Under the pieces are notes generated by a model. It was not told the origin of the DNA, did not search any database, and was given only the letters and a program-made list of their open reading frames with translations. Position numbers and translations under genes: made by a program. Shown here one piece after another: positions 26,911 to 34,997 of a stretch of DNA of 64,000 bases. Each line of letters starts with the position of its first letter. Positions within the stretch are counted from its first letter, which is position 1. Source of the stretch: an uncultured Chitinophaga sp. (lineage in GTDB: Bacteria > Bacteroidota > Bacteroidia > Chitinophagales > Chitinophagaceae); NCBI RefSeq assembly GCF_946479755.1, contig NZ_CAMLHC010000002.1, forward strand, positions 124,001 to 188,000, read 5' to 3'.

Positions 26911-28782
26911 ATGAGAACGTATGGTTTTTATATACTGCTGATGTTGACGTTATTCGGTTGTGTGAAAAGCAATGATGATTTCCTGGACCGGTCGCCCAGC
27001 AACATCCTGCTGGACGAGCAGGTGTGGAAAGACGAAGTGCTGGTGCTGTCATTGATCGCGGACCTTTATAACCGTTATCCCGACTATCAGACCATCGAAA
27101 ACTGGTCGGAGTTTGCCGCGTTCGACGAGGCGTTTGCTTCCGAGTCCGGGCAGTACGGCCGCCATAAAAATCAGCAATATGGCTACGGCGCCTGGGGCTT
27201 TTGGGACTATGGTTATGTCCGGGCCCTGAACCTGTTCATCGAAAAATGTGCAAAAGCGAATCAGCTGAAGCCTGAGTCCAGGGACCGTTTCCTGGCAGAA
27301 GCCCGCTTCCTGCGCGCCAACGTGTACTTTGAGCTGGTGAAACGCATGGGCGGCGTGCCGCTGGTATTAGAGCCGCTGACCTATGATTACAAAGGCGATC
27401 CCAGTGCACTGCGCAGGCCCCGGGAGAAAGAATCTGCCATCTATGATTTTGTTTTAAAAGAGATGGATGCCGTGATGCAGGTGTTGCCTGACGATGCCAA
27501 CATCAAGAGCAGGGCCACCAAAGGGCTGGCGCTGGCGGTGAAAGCCCGGGCCGCCCTGTATGCTGCCGCTATCGCTAAATACGGCGCCAGCACCCCGCAG
27601 GTATCGCTGCCCGGCGGCGAGGTGGGTATTCCCGCCTCTATGGCGGCCGGTTATTACCAGACCGCGCTGAATGCCGCCCGGCAACTGATTAACAGTGGAA
27701 AGTATGCGCTGTACAATAAAAAGCCGGATAACCTTTCCGATAATTTTGCCGCTTTGTTTTATGATAAAGGCGGTAATCCGGAAGTGATTTTCGTGAAGGA
27801 TTTTAAACTGCAAAGCGGCACCGTGCAGGAATGGACGCTGGCCAACCAGCCGCGCTCTCTCGCGGAAGAGCAGCAGGGCGGCCGGTTGAACCCTTCGCTG
27901 AACCTGGTACAGTCTTTTGAAAAACTGGACAACACCTTTGCACCTTATCAAACGAATGCCGCCAATGGAGACTATATCTACTACGACAAACCGGAAGATA
28001 TGTTTGCCGGCAGGGATGCCCGTTTAGCCGGTACTGTTATCCTTCCGGGTACGGAGTTTAAAAGCAAAAAAGTGGATATATGGGCAGGGTATATCCTGAA
28101 AGATGGCAGTATCGTTACCGCCAATAACTTCGGCGGACAGGCCATGCTGGGCGGCAACCGCGTGCAGGTGGTGGGCTTCGACGGCCCGATAGATAACCTG
28201 GAATTCAGCGCGCAGACGGGCTTCTATGTACGCAAATACCAGGATCCTGCTGTTGGCTCGGGCCGCATCGGCACTAAAAGCGAGGTATGGTGGGTGCGCT
28301 ACCGTTATGCGGAAGTGCTGCTGAACGCGGCGGAAGCGGCCTTTGAACTGGGTGACCCCAACACCGCTGCCGGTTATCTCAACCAGGTGCGGGCCCGTGC
28401 CGGCTTTACTATTCCGCTCACGCCGGCTGATGTCACCTTCGATCGTATTGTGCATGAAAGGAGAGTGGAACTGGCTTTTGAAGGGCATCAGCTCTGGGAT
28501 ATGAAGCGCTGGCGGCTCGCCCACGTGGTGTGGGACGGACTGTCCACCGATTTAACTACCCACCCGGAAAACGCCCGCTCTACCAGCACCCGCGTGTTTG
28601 GCCTGCTGCCTTATCGTATCTATAACCCCGGTACACCGCAGGATGGCAAATGGGTGTTTAAAAAAGTGATGCCCAGTAATGTGACCAGCGCTCACCGGTT
28701 CAGATTGGGCAACTATTATTCCTATATCGGTGATGATGTCCGGAACAACAACCCATTGGTGACCAAAAATCCTAACCAGTAA
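26911..28782 (+). CDS. SusD/RagB-family outer-membrane glycan-binding lipoprotein
   Basis: 623 aa from the ATG at 26911. The lipobox LTLFGC marks lipidation at about Cys17. The SusD fold is indicated by FLDRSPSNILLDEQVW near the N-terminus, RFLAEARFLRANVYFELVKRMGGVPLV at about 130, and the C-terminal YRYAEVLLNAAEAAFELG and RRVELAFEGHQLWDMKRW blocks. It caps the SusC barrel and binds the incoming glycan. It starts 10 bp after SusC. Confidence 0.96.
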   Translation: MRTYGFYILLMLTLFGCVKSNDDFLDRSPSNILLDEQVWKDEVLVLSLIADLYNRYPDYQTIENWSEFAAFDEAFASESGQYGRHKNQQYGYGAWGFWDYGYVRALNLFIEKCAKANQLKPESRDRFLAEARFLRANVYFELVKRMGGVPLVLEPLTYDYKGDPSALRRPREKESAIYDFVLKEMDAVMQVLPDDANIKSRATKGLALAVKARAALYAAAIAKYGASTPQVSLPGGEVGIPASMAAGYYQTALNAARQLINSGKYALYNKKPDNLSDNFAALFYDKGGNPEVIFVKDFKLQSGTVQEWTLANQPRSLAEEQQGGRLNPSLNLVQSFEKLDNTFAPYQTNAANGDYIYYDKPEDMFAGRDARLAGTVILPGTEFKSKKVDIWAGYILKDGSIVTANNFGGQAMLGGNRVQVVGFDGPIDNLEFSAQTGFYVRKYQDPAVGSGRIGTKSEVWWVRYRYAEVLLNAAEAAFELGDPNTAAGYLNQVRARAGFTIPLTPADVTFDRIVHERRVELAFEGHQLWDMKRWRLAHVVWDGLSTDLTTHPENARSTSTRVFGLLPYRIYNPGTPQDGKWVFKKVMPSNVTSAHRFRLGNYYSYIGDDVRNNNPLVTKNPNQ

Positions 28783-28793
28783 AATTCACACAC

Positions 28794-29486
28794 ATGAGAA
28801 ACAGCTTATTTATCATCATCGTTATACTGCTGGCCGTTTCCTGTAAAAAGGACAACTACGCCCCTCCCGGCACCAGCTTTAAAGGCCGTATCGTTTACCA
28901 TGGAGAAGCGGTGAATGTAGGTCACGGCGAAGTGTTTTTTGAACTGTGGGAATCCGGCTGGGGAAAACGTACGCCCATTAACGTAGGAATAGCGCAGGAC
29001 GGTTCCTTTTCTTCGCTGCTGTTTGACGGTACCTATCAACTGGTGATCCCCGGAAACCAGGGACCTTTTCTCACACTGCCGGATGGCGCCAGTCATACTG
29101 ACACCACCCTGCTGCAATTGAAGGGAGATCGTACCATGGACATAGAAGTGTTGCCCTACTACATGATCAGGAACGCCAAGGTAAGCGCCAGCGGACGACA
29201 GGTGACGGCCAACTGTAAACTGGAGAAGATCATTACGGATACCCGCGCCAGGAACGTGGAGCGTGTGACGTTGTATGTGAACCGGACGCAGTTTGTAGAC
29301 GGTATCAATAACATCGCCAATCAAACTATTAATGGCGGCGACATCCAGGACCCGGCGAATATCACCATACAGGTGAATGTGCCGGCCATCAACCCGGTGC
29401 AATCGTCTGTGTTTGTGCGGATAGGTGTGAAAGTGGAAGGGGGGGAGGATATGTTGTTTTCACCGGTAACAGAACAAAAATTATAA
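28794..29486 (+). CDS. DUF3823 surface lipoprotein
   Basis: 230 aa; lipobox LLAVSC places the lipidated Cys at about 17. Two beta-sandwich-like segments follow (GRIVYHGEAVNVGHGEVFF, then DGTYQLVIPGNQGP), the DUF3823 pattern found immediately after SusD in many loci. Probably an accessory glycan-binding protein like SusE/SusF, though binding has not been shown from sequence. It starts 11 bp after SusD and is the last gene of the operon; a strong terminator follows. Confidence 0.85.
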   Translation: MRNSLFIIIVILLAVSCKKDNYAPPGTSFKGRIVYHGEAVNVGHGEVFFELWESGWGKRTPINVGIAQDGSFSSLLFDGTYQLVIPGNQGPFLTLPDGASHTDTTLLQLKGDRTMDIEVLPYYMIRNAKVSASGRQVTANCKLEKIITDTRARNVERVTLYVNRTQFVDGINNIANQTINGGDIQDPANITIQVNVPAINPVQSSVFVRIGVKVEGGEDMLFSPVTEQKL

Positions 29487-29518
29487 CGGACAGGGAACGA
29501 GGACAAACAACAAGCGAG

Positions 29519-29546
29519 GCGTCTCCGGTAACGGAGGCGCTTTTTT
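29519..29546 (+). terminator. Intrinsic terminator of the SusCD operon
   Basis: A 9-bp stem, GCGTCTCCG with CGGAGGCGC (one G-T wobble), with loop GTAA and then six T. It lies 33 bp past the DUF3823 stop and just before the end of the convergent AraC gene. Confidence 0.9.
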
Positions 29547-29550
29547 ATGT

Positions 29551-30411
29551 TTAAACAGGTGATCCGTTTGTTATGCCCTTGCTTCTGAAGTCGGATGGCG
29601 ACATCCCCACATTCTTTTTAAAGAAGTTGGAGAAATAAGCTACATCTTCAAACCCCAGCTCAAAAGTGATATGTTTAACGGACTTGTCCGTATAACCCAG
29701 CAGCCGTTTGGCTTCCACCACAATCCTGTCCTGGATGATCTGCGACGGCGTTTTCTGGTTATAGATCGCAAACAGGTTCGACAGTGTTTTGGGAGATTTA
29801 CATAGTTGCCCGGCATAAAAGCTAACAGAATGCTCGGTTTTGAAATTGGCTTCTACCAATAGCATAAATTTCCGGATGAGGTGGAATCTTTCGTCGGGCA
29901 GTTTCTTCGTCGGAACATAGCCGGATTTGGCCAAACCTGTTACATAGATGATCAGCCGCTTTAACAGTACGAGCAACATTTCATGCTGAATATGGTCTGA
30001 AGTTTTGAACTCTTCGGTGAATACATCGGATAACAGTTGCAGCTTTTGTTGGGTGTGATCATTCAGTTTGATGAAGAGATGGTCGGTATTGGTAAACAGG
30101 AAACCTACGCAGCTTACTTCACTGTCGTGATCAATGATGCAGTAGAATTCCCGGTTAAATTGCCAGGCGATAATGGTTTCGGATCTTTCAAAGCTGAAGG
30201 ACTGGTTGAACAGCAACGTCAGTAGCGTGTTAGCAGGAAATTCATAGTCGGTGCCGTCGATGGTGACCATCTGACTGTCGCCCGGGTTCCAGGCGATGGT
30301 GAAGTACTTATTGAACCGGTCTTTGGTAAATGCCTGTCTGTCGAAACCAGCTTCCGCTTTAAAAAGCAGGAGCTCTCCGCCGGTATTGTCATCCTTTAGT
30401 GTCAGTTTCAT
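29551..30411 (-). CDS. AraC-family transcriptional regulator
   Basis: 286 aa from the ATG at 30411; an alternative start lies 27 bp upstream. N-terminal cupin-like effector domain of about 170 residues, then an AraC-type double helix-turn-helix at the C-terminus (FYAGQLCKSPKTLSNLFAIY and VKHITFELGFEDVAYFSNFFKKNVGMSPSDFR). No receiver domain. It is divergent from an alpha/beta hydrolase gene whose promoter region holds a 14-bp palindrome repeated before pirin. It is one of two candidates for binding that site. Confidence 0.9.
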   Translation of the reverse strand: MKLTLKDDNTGGELLLFKAEAGFDRQAFTKDRFNKYFTIAWNPGDSQMVTIDGTDYEFPANTLLTLLFNQSFSFERSETIIAWQFNREFYCIIDHDSEVSCVGFLFTNTDHLFIKLNDHTQQKLQLLSDVFTEEFKTSDHIQHEMLLVLLKRLIIYVTGLAKSGYVPTKKLPDERFHLIRKFMLLVEANFKTEHSVSFYAGQLCKSPKTLSNLFAIYNQKTPSQIIQDRIVVEAKRLLGYTDKSVKHITFELGFEDVAYFSNFFKKNVGMSPSDFRSKGITNGSPV

Positions 30412-30488
30412 AGTAGCAATTTGATGATAAATGTACACATATCGCCTGTATTCATCATATAGATGGAAATTCCATTATCTGTTGATGC

Positions 30489-30502
30489 TTAATCTAGATT
30501 AA
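30489..30502. promoter_or_regulatory. 14-bp palindrome TTAATCTAGATTAA, copy 1
   Basis: A perfect palindrome upstream of the alpha/beta hydrolase, followed after five bases by TTTCTTAA. A -7-like GATTTTTG begins 46 bp downstream (30549-30556), placing the palindrome centre near -64 from a likely start site, an activator-type position. Copy 2 before pirin keeps the same arrangement. Confidence 0.65.
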
Positions 30503-30611
30503 GATGCTTTCTTAATGTAAGTTATTGGGAGATGGCCATTTGGTGAACGATTTTTGTGGAGCAATAATCACTTGAAACCATTCCTATCATTAAACTTCAA
30601 AACCTGATAAC

Positions 30612-31433
30612 ATGAACAAGATTACAGTAAAAGACGGCACCGAGATTTATTATAAAGATTGGGGAACTGGTCAACCGCTGGTGTTCCACCACGGCTGGCC
30701 TTTGTCCAGCGACGACTGGGATGCGCAGATGATTTTTTTTCTGAACCAGGGTTTCAGGGTGATCGCTTTTGACCGCAGAGGCCACGGCAGGTCCAGCCAG
30801 ACGGCTATTGGGCATGATATGGACACCTACGCATCTGATGTAGCGGAACTGGTAAAAGCGCTCGACTTAAAAGATGCGGTGCATATCGGTCACTCTACCG
30901 GTGGCGGAGAGGTGATCCGTTATGTTGCCAAACATGGAAAGGGTCGCGTAGCCAAAGCGGTGCTGGTAAGCGCTGTTACTCCCATTATGGTGAAGAATGA
31001 CAGCAACCCTGACGGTGTTCCGATGTCTGTATTTGATGAAATACGGGTTAACACTGCCACTAACAGGCAGCAGTATTTCCAGGATTTCACCATCCCGTTC
31101 TATGGTTATAACCGCGAAGGCGCGAAAAAATCGCAGGGTGTTATGGACAACTGGTGGCGCCAGGGAATGATGGGGGCTATCAAAGCGCATTATGACTGTA
31201 TCAAGGCATTTTCAGAAACCGATTTTACGGAAGATCTCAAAAGTGTGGATGTTCCGGTGCTGGTGATGCATGGTGAAGACGATCAGATCGTACCGATCGC
31301 TACTACCGGTGTAAAAGCGGCACAGCTGTTAAAGAACGGTCAACTGATTTCTTATCCCGGTTTCCCGCATGGTATGCCTACTACAGAGGCTGCTACCATC
31401 AATGCGGACCTGCTGGCCTTTATCAAGGCATAA
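30612..31433 (+). CDS. Alpha/beta hydrolase, non-heme chloroperoxidase-like
   Basis: 273 aa. Typical cofactor-free haloperoxidase/esterase features: oxyanion region HHGWPLSSDDWD, FDRRGHGRSS, nucleophile Ser in GHSTGGGEVIRYVAKHG (about residue 96), the acid Asp in VLVMHGEDDQIVP and the C-terminal His in FPHGMP. No signal peptide. These enzymes hydrolyse esters and can form peracids; the physiological substrate is usually unknown. It has its own promoter with the shared palindrome and ends at a strong terminator. Confidence 0.92.
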   Translation: MNKITVKDGTEIYYKDWGTGQPLVFHHGWPLSSDDWDAQMIFFLNQGFRVIAFDRRGHGRSSQTAIGHDMDTYASDVAELVKALDLKDAVHIGHSTGGGEVIRYVAKHGKGRVAKAVLVSAVTPIMVKNDSNPDGVPMSVFDEIRVNTATNRQQYFQDFTIPFYGYNREGAKKSQGVMDNWWRQGMMGAIKAHYDCIKAFSETDFTEDLKSVDVPVLVMHGEDDQIVPIATTGVKAAQLLKNGQLISYPGFPHGMPTTEAATINADLLAFIKA

Positions 31434-31456
31434 TACAGCCGGAGAAATTATGGAAG

Positions 31457-31487
31457 GCGGCCCGGGCAATCCCCGGGCCGCTTTTTT
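31457..31487 (+). terminator. Intrinsic terminator after the alpha/beta hydrolase
   Basis: A perfect 10-bp GC-rich stem, GCGGCCCGGG with CCCGGGCCGC, loop CAATC, then T6. It separates the hydrolase from the pirin transcript. Confidence 0.93.
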
Positions 31488-31510
31488 AATGGACATCCGC
31501 GTCAGGATTC

Positions 31511-31524
31511 TTAATCTAGATTAA
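31511..31524. promoter_or_regulatory. 14-bp palindrome TTAATCTAGATTAA, copy 2
   Basis: Identical to the copy before the alpha/beta hydrolase and also followed after five bases by TTTCTTAA. A -7-like GAACTTTG begins 45 bp downstream (31570-31577), one base different from the spacing at copy 1. It is expected to control the pirin-MhqO-MhqD operon. Confidence 0.65.
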
Positions 31525-31596
31525 CCCGGTTTCTTAACCTGGTTCATAGGTCGGAGGGCAGGGATATCGGAACTTTGTGTTATAAACATAAAGGTA

Positions 31597-32319
31597 ATGG
31601 CACAGTACATTTTTCATAAAGCAGATACCCGGGGGCATGATTATCATGACTGGCTGGACAGTAAGAAAACATTTAGTTTCGGCGATTACTACAATCCCCG
31701 TAGGATGGGATTTGGCGCGCTGCGGGTGTTGAATGACGATATTCTGCCAGGAGGCAAGGGCTTTGGCCGCCATCCGCATGACAATATGGAAATTATCAGT
31801 ATTCCGCTCAAAGGAAGTCTGAAACATGAGGATTCAGCGGGCAACAAAGCCATCGCTGCAGCAGGCGCCCTGCAGGTGATGCACGCCGGCAGCGGCCTGT
31901 TTCACAGCGAATACAATAACAGCCAGGATGAGATGGCTGAGTTTCTGCAAATCTGGGTTTATCCGGAAACATTGAACACTCCGCCGCGGTATACGCTGGG
32001 TGATTTGCCGGCGGATGCGGGAAAAGACCGGCTGCATACATTTATTGCGCCAGATAAGGCAGACAGCATTTATGTCCGTAAGGATGTATGGTTTAGCACT
32101 GGCCGCTTTGCCCATGGTGCTTCCTTTACCTACCCGGTGCACCTGGAAAATAATGGCGTATATGCTTTCGTGATAGCCGGCCGTTTCTCCATCGACGGGA
32201 AAGCGCTGGATGCCAGGGATGGCCTGGGCATATGGGACACCACCGGCATCGAAGTGAAAGCACTGAGTGACGACGCTCATATCCTGATGATGGAAGTACC
32301 CATGAATATTCACGCTTAA
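31597..32319 (+). CDS. Pirin-family protein (bicupin, quercetinase-like)
   Basis: 240 aa. The pirin signature is visible: FSFGDYYNPRRMGFGALRVLNDD, then the metal-binding cupin motif GFGRHPHDNMEIISIPLKG with two His and a Glu, and the later His in GLFHSEYNNS. Bacterial pirins such as YhhW open quercetin and related flavonoids, or act as redox-related regulators. It is first in a + strand operon with a small unknown gene and MhqO/MhqD-like genes, which supports a role with aromatic or quinone compounds. Confidence 0.92.
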   Translation: MAQYIFHKADTRGHDYHDWLDSKKTFSFGDYYNPRRMGFGALRVLNDDILPGGKGFGRHPHDNMEIISIPLKGSLKHEDSAGNKAIAAAGALQVMHAGSGLFHSEYNNSQDEMAEFLQIWVYPETLNTPPRYTLGDLPADAGKDRLHTFIAPDKADSIYVRKDVWFSTGRFAHGASFTYPVHLENNGVYAFVIAGRFSIDGKALDARDGLGIWDTTGIEVKALSDDAHILMMEVPMNIHA

Positions 32320-32330
32320 CAAGGCTTATT

Positions 32331-32645
32331 ATGGACCAGAACATATCATTAAAACTGCTCGCTATCGGATACGATCCTGCCATTATGCAGGTAGTAGAAC
32401 GGTTGCTGAACAGCCATGCAGGATGGGAGGGCATTGCAGCCCTTACCAGGGAAGAAGGGCTGGAGAAAACCATCAGCGGCTATTACGACGCCATACTGCT
32501 CTGCGTAGGCGTCAGCGCGGAAGATGAAGAAGCCATCCGGCAGGCCGTCAGCCATCATTCTTCCTCCACAAAAGTGATAAGACATTACGGCGGTGGCAGT
32601 GGGCTGCTAGAAAATGAACTGCGCGCTGCACTTGATCATCAATAA
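32331..32645 (+). CDS. Small receiver-fold-like protein of unknown function
   Basis: 104 aa. The start (KLLAIGYDPAIMQVVERLLN) and mid-part (GYYDAILLCVGVSAEDEEAIRQAV) resemble the alternating strand/helix pattern of a response-regulator receiver, but the acidic pocket and phospho-Asp motif are missing. No DNA-binding domain, signal peptide or membrane helix. It lies 11 bp after pirin and 11 bp before the MhqO-like gene, so it is co-translated with them. Function unknown. Confidence 0.65.
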   Translation: MDQNISLKLLAIGYDPAIMQVVERLLNSHAGWEGIAALTREEGLEKTISGYYDAILLCVGVSAEDEEAIRQAVSHHSSSTKVIRHYGGGSGLLENELRAALDHQ

Positions 32646-32656
32646 AAAAGAATACT

Positions 32657-33592
32657 ATGGAAAAACAAATACAGGGCCTTCACCATATTACCGCTATTGC
32701 GGCCGATGCCCAACGCAACTATGATTTTTATACCAAAGTCCTCGGACTCAGGATGGTCAAAAAGACTGTCAACTTTGACGATCCTGGTACCTATCACTTC
32801 TATTACGGCGATGAACAGGGTACCCCCGGAACGATCCTGACTTTCTTCCCATGGGAGAATATCACGCCCGGCCGTACGGGAACAGGTATGGCCACCGAAA
32901 TTACCTACGCTGTTCCGGAAGGCAGCCTGGAGGCATGGAAAGAACGGTTGTCCCGTTTTAACGTCCCCGTTTCCGATATACACGAACGTTTTGGCGAAGC
33001 TTATCTTTCTTTCACAGATCCCGACGGACTTCATCTTAACCTGACAGTGCCCAAAGTACCGGATACAAGAACACCGTGGCAAACGGCCGAGGTAAAAGCG
33101 GATATTGCCACCCGCGGCTTCCACAGCACTACTTTGTCTTTGAAAGAAATAGACGCCACTGCGAAGGTGCTCACGGATATTTTTGGCTACCGGCTGCTGT
33201 CCCAGGAGGGCGACCGTTACCGCTTCATTACCGATGCGGTGCCGCAGGCAGGTATCATCGATTTGCTGGCGGTGCCCGATGGCCAGCGTGGCTTCAATGG
33301 CGCCGGCACCAATCACCATGTGGCGTTCAGGGTGGCGAACGATGATATCCAGATGGAATACCACGAGAAGATCATGAGCAAAGGCTTACAGATCACACCT
33401 AAAATAGACAGGGACTATTTCTATTCCCTCTATTTCAGGGAGCCGGGCGGCGTGCTGTTTGAAATCGCTACCGATAACCCGGGCTTCACCGTGGACGAGC
33501 CGCTTGACAAACTTGGTTCCAGCCTTAGACTGCCCAAACAGTACGAGCCTGCCAGGGGAGAGATAGAAAAAGTATTGCCGGTATTGAAATAA
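32657..33592 (+). CDS. Ring-cleaving dioxygenase, MhqO-like (glyoxalase fold)
   Basis: 311 aa with two vicinal-oxygen-chelate modules. The N-terminal module starts IQGLHHITAIAADAQRNYDFYTKVLGLRMVKKTVNFDDP, the hallmark of the MhqO group. The second holds NHHVAFRV and the metal Glu in GGVLFEIATDNPGF. Three ligands (two His, one Glu) for Fe/Mn appear intact. In Bacillus, MhqO belongs to a regulon induced by methylhydroquinone and catechol. Here it sits between pirin and an MhqD-like hydrolase, consistent with aromatic or quinone detoxification. Confidence 0.9.
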   Translation: MEKQIQGLHHITAIAADAQRNYDFYTKVLGLRMVKKTVNFDDPGTYHFYYGDEQGTPGTILTFFPWENITPGRTGTGMATEITYAVPEGSLEAWKERLSRFNVPVSDIHERFGEAYLSFTDPDGLHLNLTVPKVPDTRTPWQTAEVKADIATRGFHSTTLSLKEIDATAKVLTDIFGYRLLSQEGDRYRFITDAVPQAGIIDLLAVPDGQRGFNGAGTNHHVAFRVANDDIQMEYHEKIMSKGLQITPKIDRDYFYSLYFREPGGVLFEIATDNPGFTVDEPLDKLGSSLRLPKQYEPARGEIEKVLPVLK

Positions 33593-33609
33593 ATGTAAAG
33601 GAGATTTTT

Positions 33610-34227
33610 ATGCATAAGGAAAATATTATCACAGCGGGAAAGCCGGTGGCGGAAGCTACGAAGGCATTGATCATGGTGCATGGCAGGGGCGCTTCGGCAG
33701 AAGATATCCTGTCGCTGGCCAAATGGTTCCCCGTTGGAGATTATGCGCTGCTGGCGCCGCAGGCGACCAACCATACCTGGTACCCGCAGTCGTTTCTGGC
33801 GCCACCGGAACAGAACGAACCGTGGCTTTCTTCCGCGCTGGACCTCCTGAAGAAGATGACGGACCAGCTGCAACAGCAAGGCATCGCCCGGGAGCATATT
33901 TACTTCCTGGGATTTTCGCAGGGGGCCTGTCTTACCCTTGAATTCATAGCGAGAAATGCCGCAAGGTACGGTGGCGCGGTGGCTTTCACCGGTGGCCTGA
34001 TCGGCGACCGGCTGTATCCGGAAAATTACCAGGGAACGTTTGAGGGCACGCCTGTTTTCATTGGCAGCTCCAACCCTGACTTCCACGTGCCGGTGGCGAG
34101 GGTGAAGGAATCTACCGCGCTGTTACAATCTATGGGCGCCGAGGTGACAGAAAAGATCTATGACAATATGGGACACACGATTATAGAAGATGAAATAAGA
34201 CTGGCCACCGAAAGGGTATTCGGCTGA
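33610..34227 (+). CDS. Phospholipase/carboxylesterase family hydrolase, MhqD-like
   Basis: 205 aa, a small alpha/beta hydrolase without cap. Motifs: MVHGRGASAEDILSLA (oxyanion), nucleophile Ser in LGFSQGACLTLEF (about residue 104), Asp in SSNPDFHVPVARV and His in NMGHTII. This matches the MhqD group encoded beside MhqO in Bacillus. It follows MhqO by 17 bp and ends the operon; the convergent Crp/Fnr gene stops 3 bp away. No signal peptide, so it is cytoplasmic. Confidence 0.88.
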   Translation: MHKENIITAGKPVAEATKALIMVHGRGASAEDILSLAKWFPVGDYALLAPQATNHTWYPQSFLAPPEQNEPWLSSALDLLKKMTDQLQQQGIAREHIYFLGFSQGACLTLEFIARNAARYGGAVAFTGGLIGDRLYPENYQGTFEGTPVFIGSSNPDFHVPVARVKESTALLQSMGAEVTEKIYDNMGHTIIEDEIRLATERVFG

Positions 34228-34230
34228 TAA

Positions 34231-34812
34231 CTATTTCTTTTTCTGCAGCGTGCTTCTCACTTTGCTTAAAAATTCGGGTGATACCCCAAGGTAACGTGCA
34301 ATCTGGTTCTGTGGAACGCGCTGCACTACTTTGGGGTATTTCTCTATGAAAGCCAGGTACCGCTGTTCCGCCGTTTGGGAAATAAGGCTGTGAAAACGCT
34401 TCTGGAGCGCAAATAGCGATCGCTGGATCAGCAGGCGGAATAAGGTCTCGAACTTGGGTATTTTTTCGTAGAGCGCTGCTTTGCTCTTATGGTCGATGAT
34501 CAGCAACTCACAGTCTTCCAGTGATTCGATGAACATATTGGAGGGCGTTTGTTCGGTAAAACTGGCAAGATCGCTCACCCACCAGTCTTCTATGGCAAAG
34601 GAAAGTATCGTTTCCGTGCCGTCTTCGCTCAGGTAATAGGTACGGATACAACCTTTAACGATATACGCTTCAAAATCGCAGATTTCGCCTTCCTGCAGCA
34701 GGTAGGTACGTTTCCTGACCCGTTTGAATTTGAGCAGGGAATGAAATAACTGCCGCTCTTCCGGCGTCAGAGAGATGATACGGTCTACGAATTGGTCAAT
34801 CTGTTCGAACAT
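34231..34812 (-). CDS. Crp/Fnr-family transcriptional regulator
   Basis: 193 aa. A cyclic-nucleotide-binding-like domain (KRTYLLQEGEICDFEAYIVKGCIRTYYL) is followed by a long helix and a compact helix-turn-helix at the C-terminus (QIARYLGVSPEFLSKVRSTL). This short form is very common in Bacteroidota and often regulates nearby stress or detoxification genes. It is a candidate binder of the TTAATCTAGATTAA sites, whose distance from the -7 elements resembles CRP class I activation. Confidence 0.9.
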   Translation of the reverse strand: MFEQIDQFVDRIISLTPEERQLFHSLLKFKRVRKRTYLLQEGEICDFEAYIVKGCIRTYYLSEDGTETILSFAIEDWWVSDLASFTEQTPSNMFIESLEDCELLIIDHKSKAALYEKIPKFETLFRLLIQRSLFALQKRFHSLISQTAEQRYLAFIEKYPKVVQRVPQNQIARYLGVSPEFLSKVRSTLQKKK

Positions 34813-34951
34813 AGTCTATTAAAGATAGGATATTAGTTTGTTGTAATACCTCCCGCTTTTGTCCGGGAGTTGCCCCCTATAGCCAAACGATGTACCGGAA
34901 TGTATGTTGTTGATTATCAATAACAAATGTCTTTTTGTGGCATTTGCCGGT

Positions 34952-34967
34952 TTACGAAATATCGTAA
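34952..34967. promoter_or_regulatory. Palindrome TTACGAAATATCGTAA upstream of the GAF-sigma54 activator
   Basis: Arms TTACG/CGTAA with a 6-bp spacer. The 17-mer TTTACGAAATATCGTAA differs by one base from one on the minus strand upstream of the ten-gene operon (47355-47340). It lies 30 bp before the activator ATG, so autoregulation is likely. Confidence 0.65.
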
Positions 34968-34997
34968 TTTTTATAAGCGCTTTTGTATTATTGCATC

